Shown here piece by piece: positions 1-8,057 of a stretch of 16,008 nt of DNA (the first letter of the stretch is position 1; each line of letters starts with the position of its first letter). The DNA is from DAOMOD01 sp964526035 (GTDB lineage: Bacteria > Pseudomonadota > Gammaproteobacteria > Xanthomonadales > BPKI01), in assembly GCA_964526035.1 (NCBI GenBank), contig CAZGKE010000073.1:1-16008 (forward strand). The letters are read 5' to 3'. The position numbers and the translations under genes are program-made. The notes beneath the pieces were generated by a model that saw nothing but the letters and a program-made list of their open reading frames with translations, made no database searches and was not told the origin of the DNA.

Positions 1-54
<54 letters not shown>

Positions 55-90
55 GGGAGACCGCGCATTCTACGAACCGGCTGCGCGCTG

Positions 91-678
91 TCAAGCGCCG
101 GGTGGCAGTTTACCACCTTTGCTGCTGGCCATGACCACCGGCCACGCGGCGCGCATGTATACCAGACCCGACCACAGCGTGAGGCCTGCAGCGGCAACCA
201 GCAGCACCTGGCCGATTTCGTAGATCGGCAGGCCGAAAAGGGGCAAGCGGTACAGCAGCATGATCAACGCCACCATCTGCACAATGGTCTTGATCTTGCC
301 GATGCCTGCCACTTTCACCCGCGCGCGTTCGCCCAGCTCGGCCATCCATTCGCGCAGCGCCGACACGGTGATTTCGCGACCGACGATCACTGCGGCGACG
401 ATCGCCATCAGCGCGGTGGGATCGGCCTGAACCAGGAGAAACAGCGCCACCACCACGGTGAGCTTGTCGGCTACCGGATCGAGGAACGCGCCGAATGGTG
501 ATGTCTGGTGGAAACGCCGCGCCACCCAGCCGTCCAGCCAGTCGGTGATGGCTCCGGCCGAAAATACGGCGGCTGCGGCAATCGGTGTCCACGGGTAAGG
601 CATGAAGAACACCACGACCAGAACAGGAATCAGCGCGATGCGGAACAGGGTCAGCAGTGTGGCGGTGTTGAGGGTCAA
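91..678 (-). CDS. pgsA: CDP-diacylglycerol--glycerol-3-phosphate 3-phosphatidyltransferase
   Basis: PgsA makes phosphatidylglycerophosphate from CDP-diacylglycerol and glycerol-3-phosphate in the inner membrane, the committed step to phosphatidylglycerol and cardiolipin. The 195-residue product carries the full CDP-alcohol phosphotransferase signature at residues 46-71: D46, D49, G50, A53, R54, G63, D67 and D71. It has hydrophobic segments near residues 14-26, 33-45, 73-85, 88-100 and 150-170, as expected for this polytopic family. No ATG fits the family N-terminus, which begins near Leu-Thr-Leu-Asn followed by a run to the Phe-Arg pair. I therefore place the start at a TTG at 678 that overlaps the uvrC TGA (TTGA, 4 nt), which suggests translational coupling. 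An open frame extends upstream to 747, but those residues lie inside uvrC and do not look like PgsA. Function is confident; the exact start is inferred. Confidence 0.93.
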   Translation of the reverse strand: MTLNTATLLTLFRIALIPVLVVVFFMPYPWTPIAAAAVFSAGAITDWLDGWVARRFHQTSPFGAFLDPVADKLTVVVALFLLVQADPTALMAIVAAVIVGREITVSALREWMAELGERARVKVAGIGKIKTIVQMVALIMLLYRLPLFGLPIYEIGQVLLVAAAGLTLWSGLVYMRAAWPVVMASSKGGKLPPGA

Positions 679-2522
679 GCGCTGCCTCCGTGGAAGGCGA
701 CATAGATGCGTTCGGCGATGTCGCGCTGCACGCCCTTGACCCGGCACAGCTCCTCGATGCCGGCAGCTTCGATTCCGGAGAGCCCGCCGAAATGGCGCAG
801 CAGCGCGGCGCGGCGCTTGGGACCGATGCCTTCGATTTCGTCCAGCACGCTGCCCTGCCGGCGCTTCTCGCGACGCTGGCGGTGTCCGCCGATGGCGAAT
901 CGGTGCGCCTCGTCGCGGATCTGCTGCACCAGATGCAGGGCCGGAGAGGCAGGCCCCGGCCTCAGGCTGCGCCCATTCTCCAGGATGAGCTGCTCTTCGC
1001 CCGGCCGCCGCGCTTCCCCCTTCGCTACGCCGACCATCACCACGCCTTCCACTCCCAGTTCGGCCAGCGCAGCGCGGGCGCGCGACAGCTGGCCCTTACC
1101 CCCGTCGATGAACAGGATATCAGGCAAAACGCCCTCGCCCGCCTGGATGCGCCTGTAGCGTCGCGTCAGCGCCTGTTCCATCGCGGCGTAGTCGTCGCCT
1201 GGAGTCACGTCACGGATATTGAAGCGACGATACAGCGAGCGCTGTGCGCCGCTGGCGTCGAACACGACGCAGGATGCGACGGTACCCTCGCCGCCGGTGT
1301 GACTGACGTCGAAGCACTCCATGCGCGCGGGAGTTTCGTCGAGATCGAGAAGCTCGCGCAGCGCCTCGACGCGTGCAGTCTGCGTCTCGCTGCTGTTGAG
1401 GGCGGCCCCCAGCGCCGAATCGGCATTGCGCTGCGCCAGCTCGACGAAACGCGCACGGTCGCCGCGCAGGCGGTGACTGATGGCCACCGAGCGCCCGCGC
1501 CGCTCGCTGAGGACCTGCTCGAGCACCGCGCGCGCCGACGGCTCATGGGTGATCAGGATCTCATCCGGCACGGCGCGGTCCAGGTAGTACTGCGGCAGAA
1601 ATGCGTCGATCACCTCGACTTCGCTGGCGCTGGCCGGGAGTCGCGGGAAATATGCGCGCCCGCCGAGATTCACTCCGTTGCGGAAGAAGAGCAGCTGCAC
1701 GCAGGCCTGACCACCCGCGATCCTGCACGCCACGACGTCGAAATCGCCGCTTCCGCCCTCCACGAACTGACGGGCCTGGATGGTGCGCAGATCCGCGATC
1801 AGGTCGCGCAGTCGCGCCGCGCGCTCGAAGTCGAGGTCGCCGGAAGCCCGGTCCATGTCCTGGGCCAGCTCCTCGATCAGCCCTTCACTGCGTCCCTCCA
1901 GGAAACGCTGGGCTCGACGCATGTCCTCACGATAATCGTCTTCCGTGATCAAGCCGACGCAGGGCGCGCTGCAGCGCCCGATCTGATGCTGCAGGCAGGG
2001 CCGGCTGCGATTGCGGAACACCGAGTCCTCGCACTGGCGGATGCCGAACAGTTTGTGCATGAGGTTCAGCGTCTCGCGGACCGCAGTCACGCCCGGATAG
2101 GGTCCGAAGTAGCGTCCCTTCCCCTTGCGGGCGCCGCGATGAAAGCTCAGGCGCGGGAAAGCCTGATCGCTGCTGAGATGAATGTAGGGATAGCTCTTGT
2201 CGTCGCGCAGCAGAATGTTGTAGCGCGGCCGCTCACTCTTGATCAGCTGGTTTTCCAGCAGCAGGGCCTCGCTCTCGGTACGGGTCACGGTGACCTGTAC
2301 ATCGGCAATCTGCGAAACCATTGCGAGCAGCTTGGGAGCGTGCAGGTTGCGACCGAAATAGCTGCCGACGCGCTTGCGGAGGTTGGCCGCCTTGCCGACA
2401 TAGAGCACCGCGCCGCTGGCATCGAGCATGCGGTAGACGCCCGGCCCCTCGCCCAGGGCTCGCGCCAGGCGGCGTCCGTCGAATTCGCCGGGCGCCTCGA
2501 AGGGGGTGGAGCTTCTACTCAC
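675..2522 (-). CDS. uvrC: Excinuclease ABC subunit C
   Basis: UvrC is the nuclease of nucleotide excision repair. It is recruited by UvrB at a lesion and cuts both 3' and 5' of it. The 615-residue product matches the usual length (about 610). In order: a GIY-YIG domain (GVY at 28-30, YVGKA at 41-45, catalytic R51 and E90, N102); a UVR motif near 229-246 for UvrB contact; an RNase H-like nuclease domain with the expected D405, D473 (in DGGKGQ) and H540; and a C-terminal tandem helix-hairpin-helix region with GIGPKRR. The start is chosen as GTG at 2522, which overlaps the TAG of the upstream redoxin/NHL gene by 8 bp. The open frame continues to 2594, with an ATG at 2561 as the main alternative. 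The 3' end overlaps pgsA by 4 nt, so the two are probably co-translated. Confidence 0.94.
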   Translation of the reverse strand: MSRSSTPFEAPGEFDGRRLARALGEGPGVYRMLDASGAVLYVGKAANLRKRVGSYFGRNLHAPKLLAMVSQIADVQVTVTRTESEALLLENQLIKSERPRYNILLRDDKSYPYIHLSSDQAFPRLSFHRGARKGKGRYFGPYPGVTAVRETLNLMHKLFGIRQCEDSVFRNRSRPCLQHQIGRCSAPCVGLITEDDYREDMRRAQRFLEGRSEGLIEELAQDMDRASGDLDFERAARLRDLIADLRTIQARQFVEGGSGDFDVVACRIAGGQACVQLLFFRNGVNLGGRAYFPRLPASASEVEVIDAFLPQYYLDRAVPDEILITHEPSARAVLEQVLSERRGRSVAISHRLRGDRARFVELAQRNADSALGAALNSSETQTARVEALRELLDLDETPARMECFDVSHTGGEGTVASCVVFDASGAQRSLYRRFNIRDVTPGDDYAAMEQALTRRYRRIQAGEGVLPDILFIDGGKGQLSRARAALAELGVEGVVMVGVAKGEARRPGEEQLILENGRSLRPGPASPALHLVQQIRDEAHRFAIGGHRQRREKRRQGSVLDEIEGIGPKRRAALLRHFGGLSGIEAAGIEELCRVKGVQRDIAERIYVAFHGGSA

Positions 2523-3993
2523 CGACGGCAATGCGGCGCGCGCTGGCCTTGCCGAGATCATGGCGCACGATTTCATGGGCTCCGCTGTTGGCAATCCACA
2601 GCGCGTCCGATGTCAGTGCGATGCCCCCGGGCTCATTGAGCCTGTACGGCAGGTGCAACGAGCGCAACTCACCGCTGGCGGCGTGGAGTATTCGGATCTT
2701 GCTGTTGTAGCTGTCGGCCACGTACACCTGCTGGCCGCGCGCGTGGGCAGCCAATCCCTGCGGGAACTGCATGCGTGCGTCGCTGCGTGGTCCGTCGACG
2801 TCACCGAACACGAACAGGCCGGCGCCGATCAGGGTACGGACGTCGCGAGCAGGGCCGAGCTGCATTGCGCGCAGCGCAGACCCGTCGGCATCGGAAACGT
2901 AGAGGGTCTGCCCGATCACGGCGAGCCCGCTGGGCTGGGCGAAGCTCGCGACCAGCGGCGCACCGTCGCCGGCGCCCAATTTCCCGCTGCCGGCAACGAC
3001 GCTGAGCATCTTGTCGCCGAAATCGAGTCGCCAGACCTGGTGGCTCCCGGCCATCGCGATGAACAGCCCGTTCTGGTGAAGGGCGAGGTCGATCGGGCCA
3101 TTCAATGCGGTTTCCGCGGCTCTGTGCCGTACTCGCGCGCTGACATGACTGCGCTGGCCGATGCCGGCGAGCGTATCCACCTGTCCCCCGGCCAGGCGGA
3201 TGCGGCGTATGGCATGGTTGCCGGTATCGGCAACGTAGAGCGCCTCGCTGCCGAGCGCCAGTCCCTGCGGCAGGCAGAACGTGGCTTCGTGACCCTCGCC
3301 ATCGAGAAAGTCGGGATTGCCGCTCCCGAAGACGCGCTGGATACGTCCGTCGTGGCTGCACTCGACAATGCGGTGATGCCCTGTGTCGGCGATGTAGATG
3401 CGGTGTTCGTTGGCGGCGATGCGCGACGGGAAGGAGAGCGCGCTGCGTGACTCCGGGACGCGGCACTCATCGGCGGCGAGAAAGGCACGCGTGTCCGCGG
3501 TCGCCGCTTCCTCCAGCAGCTGCTCGATGATCGCGGCCAGCGCGTCGAGGCTGCCGTCTCCAGTCACGCGCGCGGCCACGCGGCCGTCGATGTCGATGAT
3601 CACCACCGTTGGCCAGTGCTGTACCGCATAGTGCTGCCATAACACGAAATCGGCGTCGTGCACGACCGGGTGCCTGATCTGGAGCCGCTGCAGGCACTGC
3701 GCAGCGCTACGCTCATTGCGCTCGTGCTCGAACTTCGGGGTATGCACGCCTACGACGGTGACGCTCTCGCTGTAGCGCGCCTGCAGCTGCCTGAGATCGG
3801 CCACGTGATGGGCGCAATGAACGCCGCTGCCCGAAAAGAAGTCGAGCAGCACCACGCGCCCGCGAAGCGAACCCAGCGAGAGCGCCGTCTCGCAGTTGAG
3901 CCAGCGCAGCCGTGCGGGAATCTCGCTGGCGGGCAAGCGCCCCTGCGACTGGAAAACGGACTGCGGTTCGCGTGTGTCGGTGCTGGTGTTCAT
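2515..3993 (-). CDS. Thioredoxin-fold plus NHL-repeat protein (NHLRC2-like), degenerate redox motif
   Basis: This is a 492-residue two-domain protein. Residues about 25-165 look like a thioredoxin/TlpA-type fold: a hydrophobic strand ending in DFF at 51-53, the active-site helix, a second strand around 76-84, and a WPT at 127-129 giving the cis-proline. Residues about 180-485 form a beta-propeller of NHL-type repeats with recurring signatures such as IADTGHHRI (201-209), YVADTGNHAI (253-262) and YVADSYNSKI (424-433). This architecture is that of NHLRC2-like proteins, whose role is poorly defined. At the active site the family normally has two cysteines spaced CxxC; here the motif reads G57-V-H-C60, so the first, nucleophilic cysteine is missing. 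No signal peptide or membrane segment is visible, so it is probably cytoplasmic. It begins 26 nt after the phosphatase gene and overlaps uvrC by 8 bp. Domain calls are firm; the biological role is unknown. Confidence 0.85.
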   Translation of the reverse strand: MNTSTDTREPQSVFQSQGRLPASEIPARLRWLNCETALSLGSLRGRVVLLDFFSGSGVHCAHHVADLRQLQARYSESVTVVGVHTPKFEHERNERSAAQCLQRLQIRHPVVHDADFVLWQHYAVQHWPTVVIIDIDGRVAARVTGDGSLDALAAIIEQLLEEAATADTRAFLAADECRVPESRSALSFPSRIAANEHRIYIADTGHHRIVECSHDGRIQRVFGSGNPDFLDGEGHEATFCLPQGLALGSEALYVADTGNHAIRRIRLAGGQVDTLAGIGQRSHVSARVRHRAAETALNGPIDLALHQNGLFIAMAGSHQVWRLDFGDKMLSVVAGSGKLGAGDGAPLVASFAQPSGLAVIGQTLYVSDADGSALRAMQLGPARDVRTLIGAGLFVFGDVDGPRSDARMQFPQGLAAHARGQQVYVADSYNSKIRILHAASGELRSLHLPYRLNEPGGIALTSDALWIANSGAHEIVRHDLGKASARRIAVGE

Positions 3994-4019
3994 CTGCTGT
4001 CGCTTGAATTGCTCTCCGA

Positions 4020-4499
4020 TTATGCCTGCTCACGCAGGCGCTCGATGAAGCGCTGCGCCGCGCTGTCGAGCAAGTCCGCGACTGCCGCGAATTCGTTCGC
4101 GCCACCGTAGTAGGGATCGGGAACGTCCTGCGCACCAGTCATGCCCAGCCAGGGAAGGGTGAGATGGGCACGCTGCGCGGCGCCCGGATGCTCACGGATG
4201 ACGCGAAGATTGTCCCGGTCCATGGCCAGCACGAGATCGAAGCGCTCGACATCGGCGCGCTTGAACTGTCGCGCGCGAATCTTCGATAGATCGGCCCCGA
4301 GACGGGCGGCGGCTTCCTGCGCTCGGCGATCCGGAGGTTCGCCGACGTGCCAGCTGCCGGTTCCTGCCGAGTCGAGCTCATAGCCCTTGCCGAACCCCGC
4401 CTGCGCCAGGCGAAGCCTGAAGATTCCCTCGGCCATGGGTGATCGGCAGATATTTCCAAGGCAGACAAAAAGTATTTTATTCAATTTCTTATCGATCAT
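4020..4499 (-). CDS. Low-molecular-weight protein tyrosine phosphatase
   Basis: The 159-residue product has the family's P-loop near the N-terminus, C13-L-G-N-I-C-R19-S, with nucleophile C13 and phosphate-binding R19. The general-acid aspartate is D128 in DPYYGG. The length is typical for the family, which includes Wzb, Etp and eukaryotic LMW-PTP. It removes phosphate from phosphotyrosine proteins in the cytoplasm. In exopolysaccharide operons the partner is a bacterial tyrosine kinase; none is present here. Next to kdsB, a link to envelope polysaccharide control is plausible but inferred. An arsenate-reductase role is less likely because the aryl-phosphatase DPYY motif is intact. The gene starts 3 nt after the kdsB stop. 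Its first 14 codons are strikingly AT-rich, with AAA, TTG, ATA and TTT codons unlike the surrounding GC-rich usage. Confidence 0.93.
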   Translation of the reverse strand: MIDKKLNKILFVCLGNICRSPMAEGIFRLRLAQAGFGKGYELDSAGTGSWHVGEPPDRRAQEAAARLGADLSKIRARQFKRADVERFDLVLAMDRDNLRVIREHPGAAQRAHLTLPWLGMTGAQDVPDPYYGGANEFAAVADLLDSAAQRFIERLREQA

Positions 4500-4502
4500 T
4501 CT

Positions 4503-5282
4503 TCATCTTGATTGTGACGATCTGGCAGCCATCAGGGCGGATACCCGCTCGAGATCCTGTTCCGTATCCACGCCGGCCGGAAAGTCTTCCGGCGCAATCG
4601 CGACGACTATCCGGAACCCGGCATCCAGAACGCGCAGCTGCTCCAGCGCCTCCACATGCTCCAGCGGACTCGGTGGCAGGCGCGTGAAAGCGTCGAGAAA
4701 GCCGGCGCGGTAGGCGTAAAGGCCGATGTGGCGAAGCCAGGGCCGAGCCGAAGACGGCAGGGAAACCTGGTCGCGGCGGAATGCATCCCGCGCCCAGGGA
4801 ATGGGCGCGCGGCTGAAATAGAGCGCCCGCCCGTGAGCGTCGGTCACAACCTTGACGCAGTTCGGGTCGAACAGATCGCGGGCGTTCTCCACGGGAGTCG
4901 CAAGAGTGGCCATCGATGCGTCACTGGCCGCCAGCGCGGAGACAACGGTGCGGATACCCGAGGGCGGCGCCAGCGGTTCGTCGCCCTGCAGGTTCACCAC
5001 GATCAGGCCTTCAGGCCAGCGCAGCTGTCTGGCGACCTCGGCCAGGCGGTCGGTGCCGGAAGCATGCTCGGCAGAGGTCATCGCCACCTGCACCGGCAGA
5101 GCGGCGACGGCATCGGCAATGCGCGGGTCGTCGGTGGCAACCACCACCTGGTTGGCGCCTGCCTCCAGTGCTCGATCGACAACGTGCGCGATGAGTGGTC
5201 GCCCGTGCAGCGAGCGCAACGGCTTGCCTGGCAGGCGACTGGCGGCGTAGCGCGCCGGGATGGCAACGACAAAGTCGGTCAT
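4503..5282 (-). CDS. kdsB: 3-deoxy-manno-octulosonate cytidylyltransferase (CMP-Kdo synthetase)
   Basis: KdsB activates Kdo with CTP to give CMP-Kdo, the donor used by WaaA to add Kdo to lipid IVA during LPS assembly. The 259-residue cytoplasmic protein has the nucleotide-binding signature IPARYAASRLPGKPL at 8-22, HASGTDRL at 73-80, NLQGDEPL at 97-104 with the metal-binding D101, and a C-terminal GVDTEQDL. Length is close to the usual 250. The frame is open to 5357, but the family begins right before the first strand (FVVAIPAR), so the ATG at 5282 is chosen. It follows lpxK after 31 bp and is followed by the phosphatase gene after only 3 nt. A Trm112/YcaR-type small gene often sits between lpxK and kdsB in gammaproteobacteria; there is no room for one here. 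Confidence 0.96.
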   Translation of the reverse strand: MTDFVVAIPARYAASRLPGKPLRSLHGRPLIAHVVDRALEAGANQVVVATDDPRIADAVAALPVQVAMTSAEHASGTDRLAEVARQLRWPEGLIVVNLQGDEPLAPPSGIRTVVSALAASDASMATLATPVENARDLFDPNCVKVVTDAHGRALYFSRAPIPWARDAFRRDQVSLPSSARPWLRHIGLYAYRAGFLDAFTRLPPSPLEHVEALEQLRVLDAGFRIVVAIAPEDFPAGVDTEQDLERVSALMAARSSQSR

Positions 5283-5313
5283 GGGGTCCAGATGCGCTGT
5301 GCAGTGCTTCGTT

Positions 5314-6315
5314 TCACGTGGCGGTCGGCTGGACGGCAAGCGTGCCGAGTTTTTCAAGAATGATGTGCTTCGCGGCTTCCGGCAAGCGCGCTTGCACCTC
5401 CAGCACCCAGATATCGGGGCGTCTCAGGGATCGGCATTTGGCTGCGTCCTTGCCGGTGATCACCAGCGGCAGCGGCTCTTGGAACTGCAGGTCGCTGCTG
5501 CGGTAGCGGTGGTGGTCGGGGAAGCTGCGCGCCTCGCGAAGGTCGAGGCCGGCGTCCCGCAGGGTATCGAAGAACTGCTCGGGATGGGCAAGCCCGGCCA
5601 AGGCGTGCACCGCCCTGCCCCGCCACTGCTCCAGACGCTGCAGCGCGGAACTTCCGTCCAGGGCGCGCAGGCCGAGTACCGCCAGGGTCCAGCCCAGCTC
5701 GCCTTCGCCGTTGCGGGTCAGAACCAGGTCCACGTCATCCAGTCTGGATGGCGCCTCGCGCAGCGGCCCGGCAGGCAGGCGACGACGGTTGCCCAGCCCG
5801 CGCCGACCGTCGACGCAGGCGATCTCGATATCGCGGCGCAGCCGGTAGTGCTGCAGCCCGTCGTCGGCGACGATGCAGTCGATCGCGCGCTCGCGCACGA
5901 GAGTCTGTGCGGCAAGCAGGCGATCGGCCGAAACCGCCACCGGGGCCCCGGTGGCATGGAAAATCTCCAGCGGTTCGTCACCCGCATCCTCGACGCCGCT
6001 GTGTTCATCGATCAGGTGCAGGCTGCGCTGGCTGCGTCCATGCCCGCGGCTCACCACGCCGGGATTCAGCCCGGCGTCACGGAGCATGCGCACCAAGGAC
6101 ATCACCAGCGGCGTCTTGCCGCTGCCGCCGACCACAAGATTGCCGACCACAATCACCGGCACGCCGGGATGTCCGCTGCGCAACAGCCCACGGCGGTAAA
6201 GCCATCGGCGCACAGCCGACAGCGTGATGAACACCTGCTCAAGCGCTGTGAGCCACCATGGCACCCTGGCGCCCCCGTACCAGCGCGCTTCCAGCCAGCG
6301 CGCGACACGGTTCAC
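5314..6315 (-). CDS. lpxK: Tetraacyldisaccharide 4'-kinase
   Basis: LpxK phosphorylates the 4' position of the tetraacylated disaccharide to form lipid IVA, at the cytoplasmic face of the inner membrane. The 333-residue product matches the family length (about 330). The N-terminal region (about 1-45) is the amphipathic/hydrophobic membrane anchor. The Walker A-type P-loop is GNLVVGGSGKTP at 58-69, the Walker B-like DDGLQH at 151-156, and a conserved FPDHH at 265-269 precedes the C-terminal part. The start is GTG at 6315, overlapping the TGA of msbA (GTGA, 4 nt), so translation is probably coupled to msbA. Placing the flippase and the lipid A kinase in one operon is standard in this bacterial group. 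Confidence 0.96.
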   Translation of the reverse strand: MNRVARWLEARWYGGARVPWWLTALEQVFITLSAVRRWLYRRGLLRSGHPGVPVIVVGNLVVGGSGKTPLVMSLVRMLRDAGLNPGVVSRGHGRSQRSLHLIDEHSGVEDAGDEPLEIFHATGAPVAVSADRLLAAQTLVRERAIDCIVADDGLQHYRLRRDIEIACVDGRRGLGNRRRLPAGPLREAPSRLDDVDLVLTRNGEGELGWTLAVLGLRALDGSSALQRLEQWRGRAVHALAGLAHPEQFFDTLRDAGLDLREARSFPDHHRYRSSDLQFQEPLPLVITGKDAAKCRSLRRPDIWVLEVQARLPEAAKHIILEKLGTLAVQPTAT

Positions 6316-8057
6316 GGAGCCACGGCTTCGCGAAACTGCATGCGATGCAGGCGCGCGTAGAGGCCGTCCGCTGCCAGCAGTTCCAGATGGCTGCCCTGTT
6401 CCACCAGGCAGCCGGCGTCGAGCACCAGCACCTGGTCGGCATGCTCCACCGTGCTCAGGCGGTGCGCGATCACCAGCGTCGTCCGGTCGGGAATCAGTTT
6501 CTGCAGCGCCTGCTGAACCAGGCCTTCCGACTCGCTGTCGAGAGCGGCGGTAGCTTCGTCGAGGATCAGAATCGGGGCGTTCTTGAGAAAGGCACGGGCA
6601 ATGGCCAGACGTTGCCGCTGCCCGCCGGAGAGCAGCGAACCGTTCTCACCGATGCGGGTATCGAAGCCCTGCGGCATCTCCTCGATGAACTCCAGCGCGT
6701 TGGCATCGGCGGCAGCACGACGGATGGCGTCGGGATCGGCATTGGACTGGGCGCCATAGGCGATATTTGCGGCAACGCTGTCGTCGAACAGCATGACGCG
6801 CTGTCCCACCAGCGCGATCTGCCGACGCAGGTCGGCCAGGCTGTACTCCGCCAAAGGCACACCGTCCAGCCGCACCTCGCCTGCTTCGGGCTCGTAAAAG
6901 CGCGGAATCAGGCGCACCAGGCTCGACTTGCCGCTGCCGCTGCGTCCGACGATGGCGGTGACGGTGCCGGTCCTGGCCGCGAAGCTGACGGTGCGCAGCG
7001 CGGGTGCGCCCTGCTCGGGGTAGCGCATCGATACGCTGCAAAATTCAATGTTGCCCTGCGCGCGCGCTATCGGTCGGCTGCCCTGGTCGATTTCCTCCGG
7101 CGCGTCGAGAATGGCGAACAGGCGCTCGGCTGCGGCAACGCCGCGGCCGATCAGCGAATGCACGTTGGTGATGCGCTTGAGCGAAGGCAGCATGGCCATC
7201 ATCGCCGTCATCAAGGCCACGAACTGGCCGGCGTCCATGCGCCCCTCCAGCGCTTCGCGACCGGCCAGGAACAGGATCACTGCCAGCGCGGCAGCGGCCA
7301 GTAACTGGACCGACGAAGAGGCCAGCGCGCGGGTGGTCTCCACCTTCACGTTGAGATGCAGGTTGCGATCGGCATAGCTGCCGAAGTGGCCCACCTCGGC
7401 CGCTTGAGCGGCGTAGATCTTGACGTCCTGCTGCGCGGCCAGCGCCTGCTCGGCGTGCTGCGCCATGTCCGCAACGCCTTCCTGGATGCCGCGGTTGATG
7501 CGCCGGTAGCGCTTCGACACGAACAACGAGATCAGACCGATCAGGGGTGCAACCACCAGCATCGCCAGCGTCACCCTCACGCTCTGGCTTAGCATGACGC
7601 CGAGCAGCACGAGAATGGTGAGGCTGTCGGTGACCAGGACCTTGATTGCTTCGGAGCTGGCCTGTGCGACCTGCTCGGTGTCGTAATTGAGCCTCGATAC
7701 CAGGGCGGGTACGGATTCGATATCGAAGCGGCTGCTCGGCAGGCGCAGGTACTTCTCCATCAACGAGCGGCGCAGGTCGCGCACGACGCTGCGGCCGGTG
7801 CGCGCCATGCCGTAATCGACGACGAAGGTGGCGATGCCGCGAACCAGAAACAGCGCCACGATGATCAGCGGCAGGGTGAAGCGGACGTCCGGATTTCGGG
7901 CTACGAAGGTCTCGTTCACCATCGGCTTCATGAGCCAGGTGAAGGCGCCGGCCGAGGCCGCTTCGAAAAGCATGCCGATGGCGGCTGCGGTGAGGAGCGG
8001 CCAGTAGCCCCAGGCGTATCCGAGCAGGCGCCGGTAGACGGCCCGCGTATCGTTCAT
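6312..8057 (-). CDS. msbA: Lipid A-core ABC exporter (flippase)
   Basis: MsbA flips lipid A-core from the inner to the outer leaflet of the inner membrane, as a homodimer driven by ATP. The 581-residue product is a half-transporter of standard length (E. coli 582). Its transmembrane domain spans about 1-300, with helices near 18-40, 60-82, 138-157, 161-181, 248-266 and 276-295. The nucleotide-binding domain has Walker A GRSGSGKS at 371-378, a Q-loop in ALVGQRVMLF, the signature LSGGQ at 476-480, Walker B ending in D500-E501, and an H-loop in IAHRLS. The start ATG at 8057 overlaps the exbD TGA (ATGA) and the stop overlaps the lpxK GTG. Position next to lpxK and kdsB supports the lipid A role over a generic drug exporter. 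Confidence 0.95.
   Translation of the reverse strand: MNDTRAVYRRLLGYAWGYWPLLTAAAIGMLFEAASAGAFTWLMKPMVNETFVARNPDVRFTLPLIIVALFLVRGIATFVVDYGMARTGRSVVRDLRRSLMEKYLRLPSSRFDIESVPALVSRLNYDTEQVAQASSEAIKVLVTDSLTILVLLGVMLSQSVRVTLAMLVVAPLIGLISLFVSKRYRRINRGIQEGVADMAQHAEQALAAQQDVKIYAAQAAEVGHFGSYADRNLHLNVKVETTRALASSSVQLLAAAALAVILFLAGREALEGRMDAGQFVALMTAMMAMLPSLKRITNVHSLIGRGVAAAERLFAILDAPEEIDQGSRPIARAQGNIEFCSVSMRYPEQGAPALRTVSFAARTGTVTAIVGRSGSGKSSLVRLIPRFYEPEAGEVRLDGVPLAEYSLADLRRQIALVGQRVMLFDDSVAANIAYGAQSNADPDAIRRAAADANALEFIEEMPQGFDTRIGENGSLLSGGQRQRLAIARAFLKNAPILILDEATAALDSESEGLVQQALQKLIPDRTTLVIAHRLSTVEHADQVLVLDAGCLVEQGSHLELLAADGLYARLHRMQFREAVAP

Noticed and set aside
690..2639. A 649-codon plus-strand open frame opposite uvrC
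   Set aside because: Shadow of uvrC; residues are low-complexity and track the codon structure of the opposite strand.
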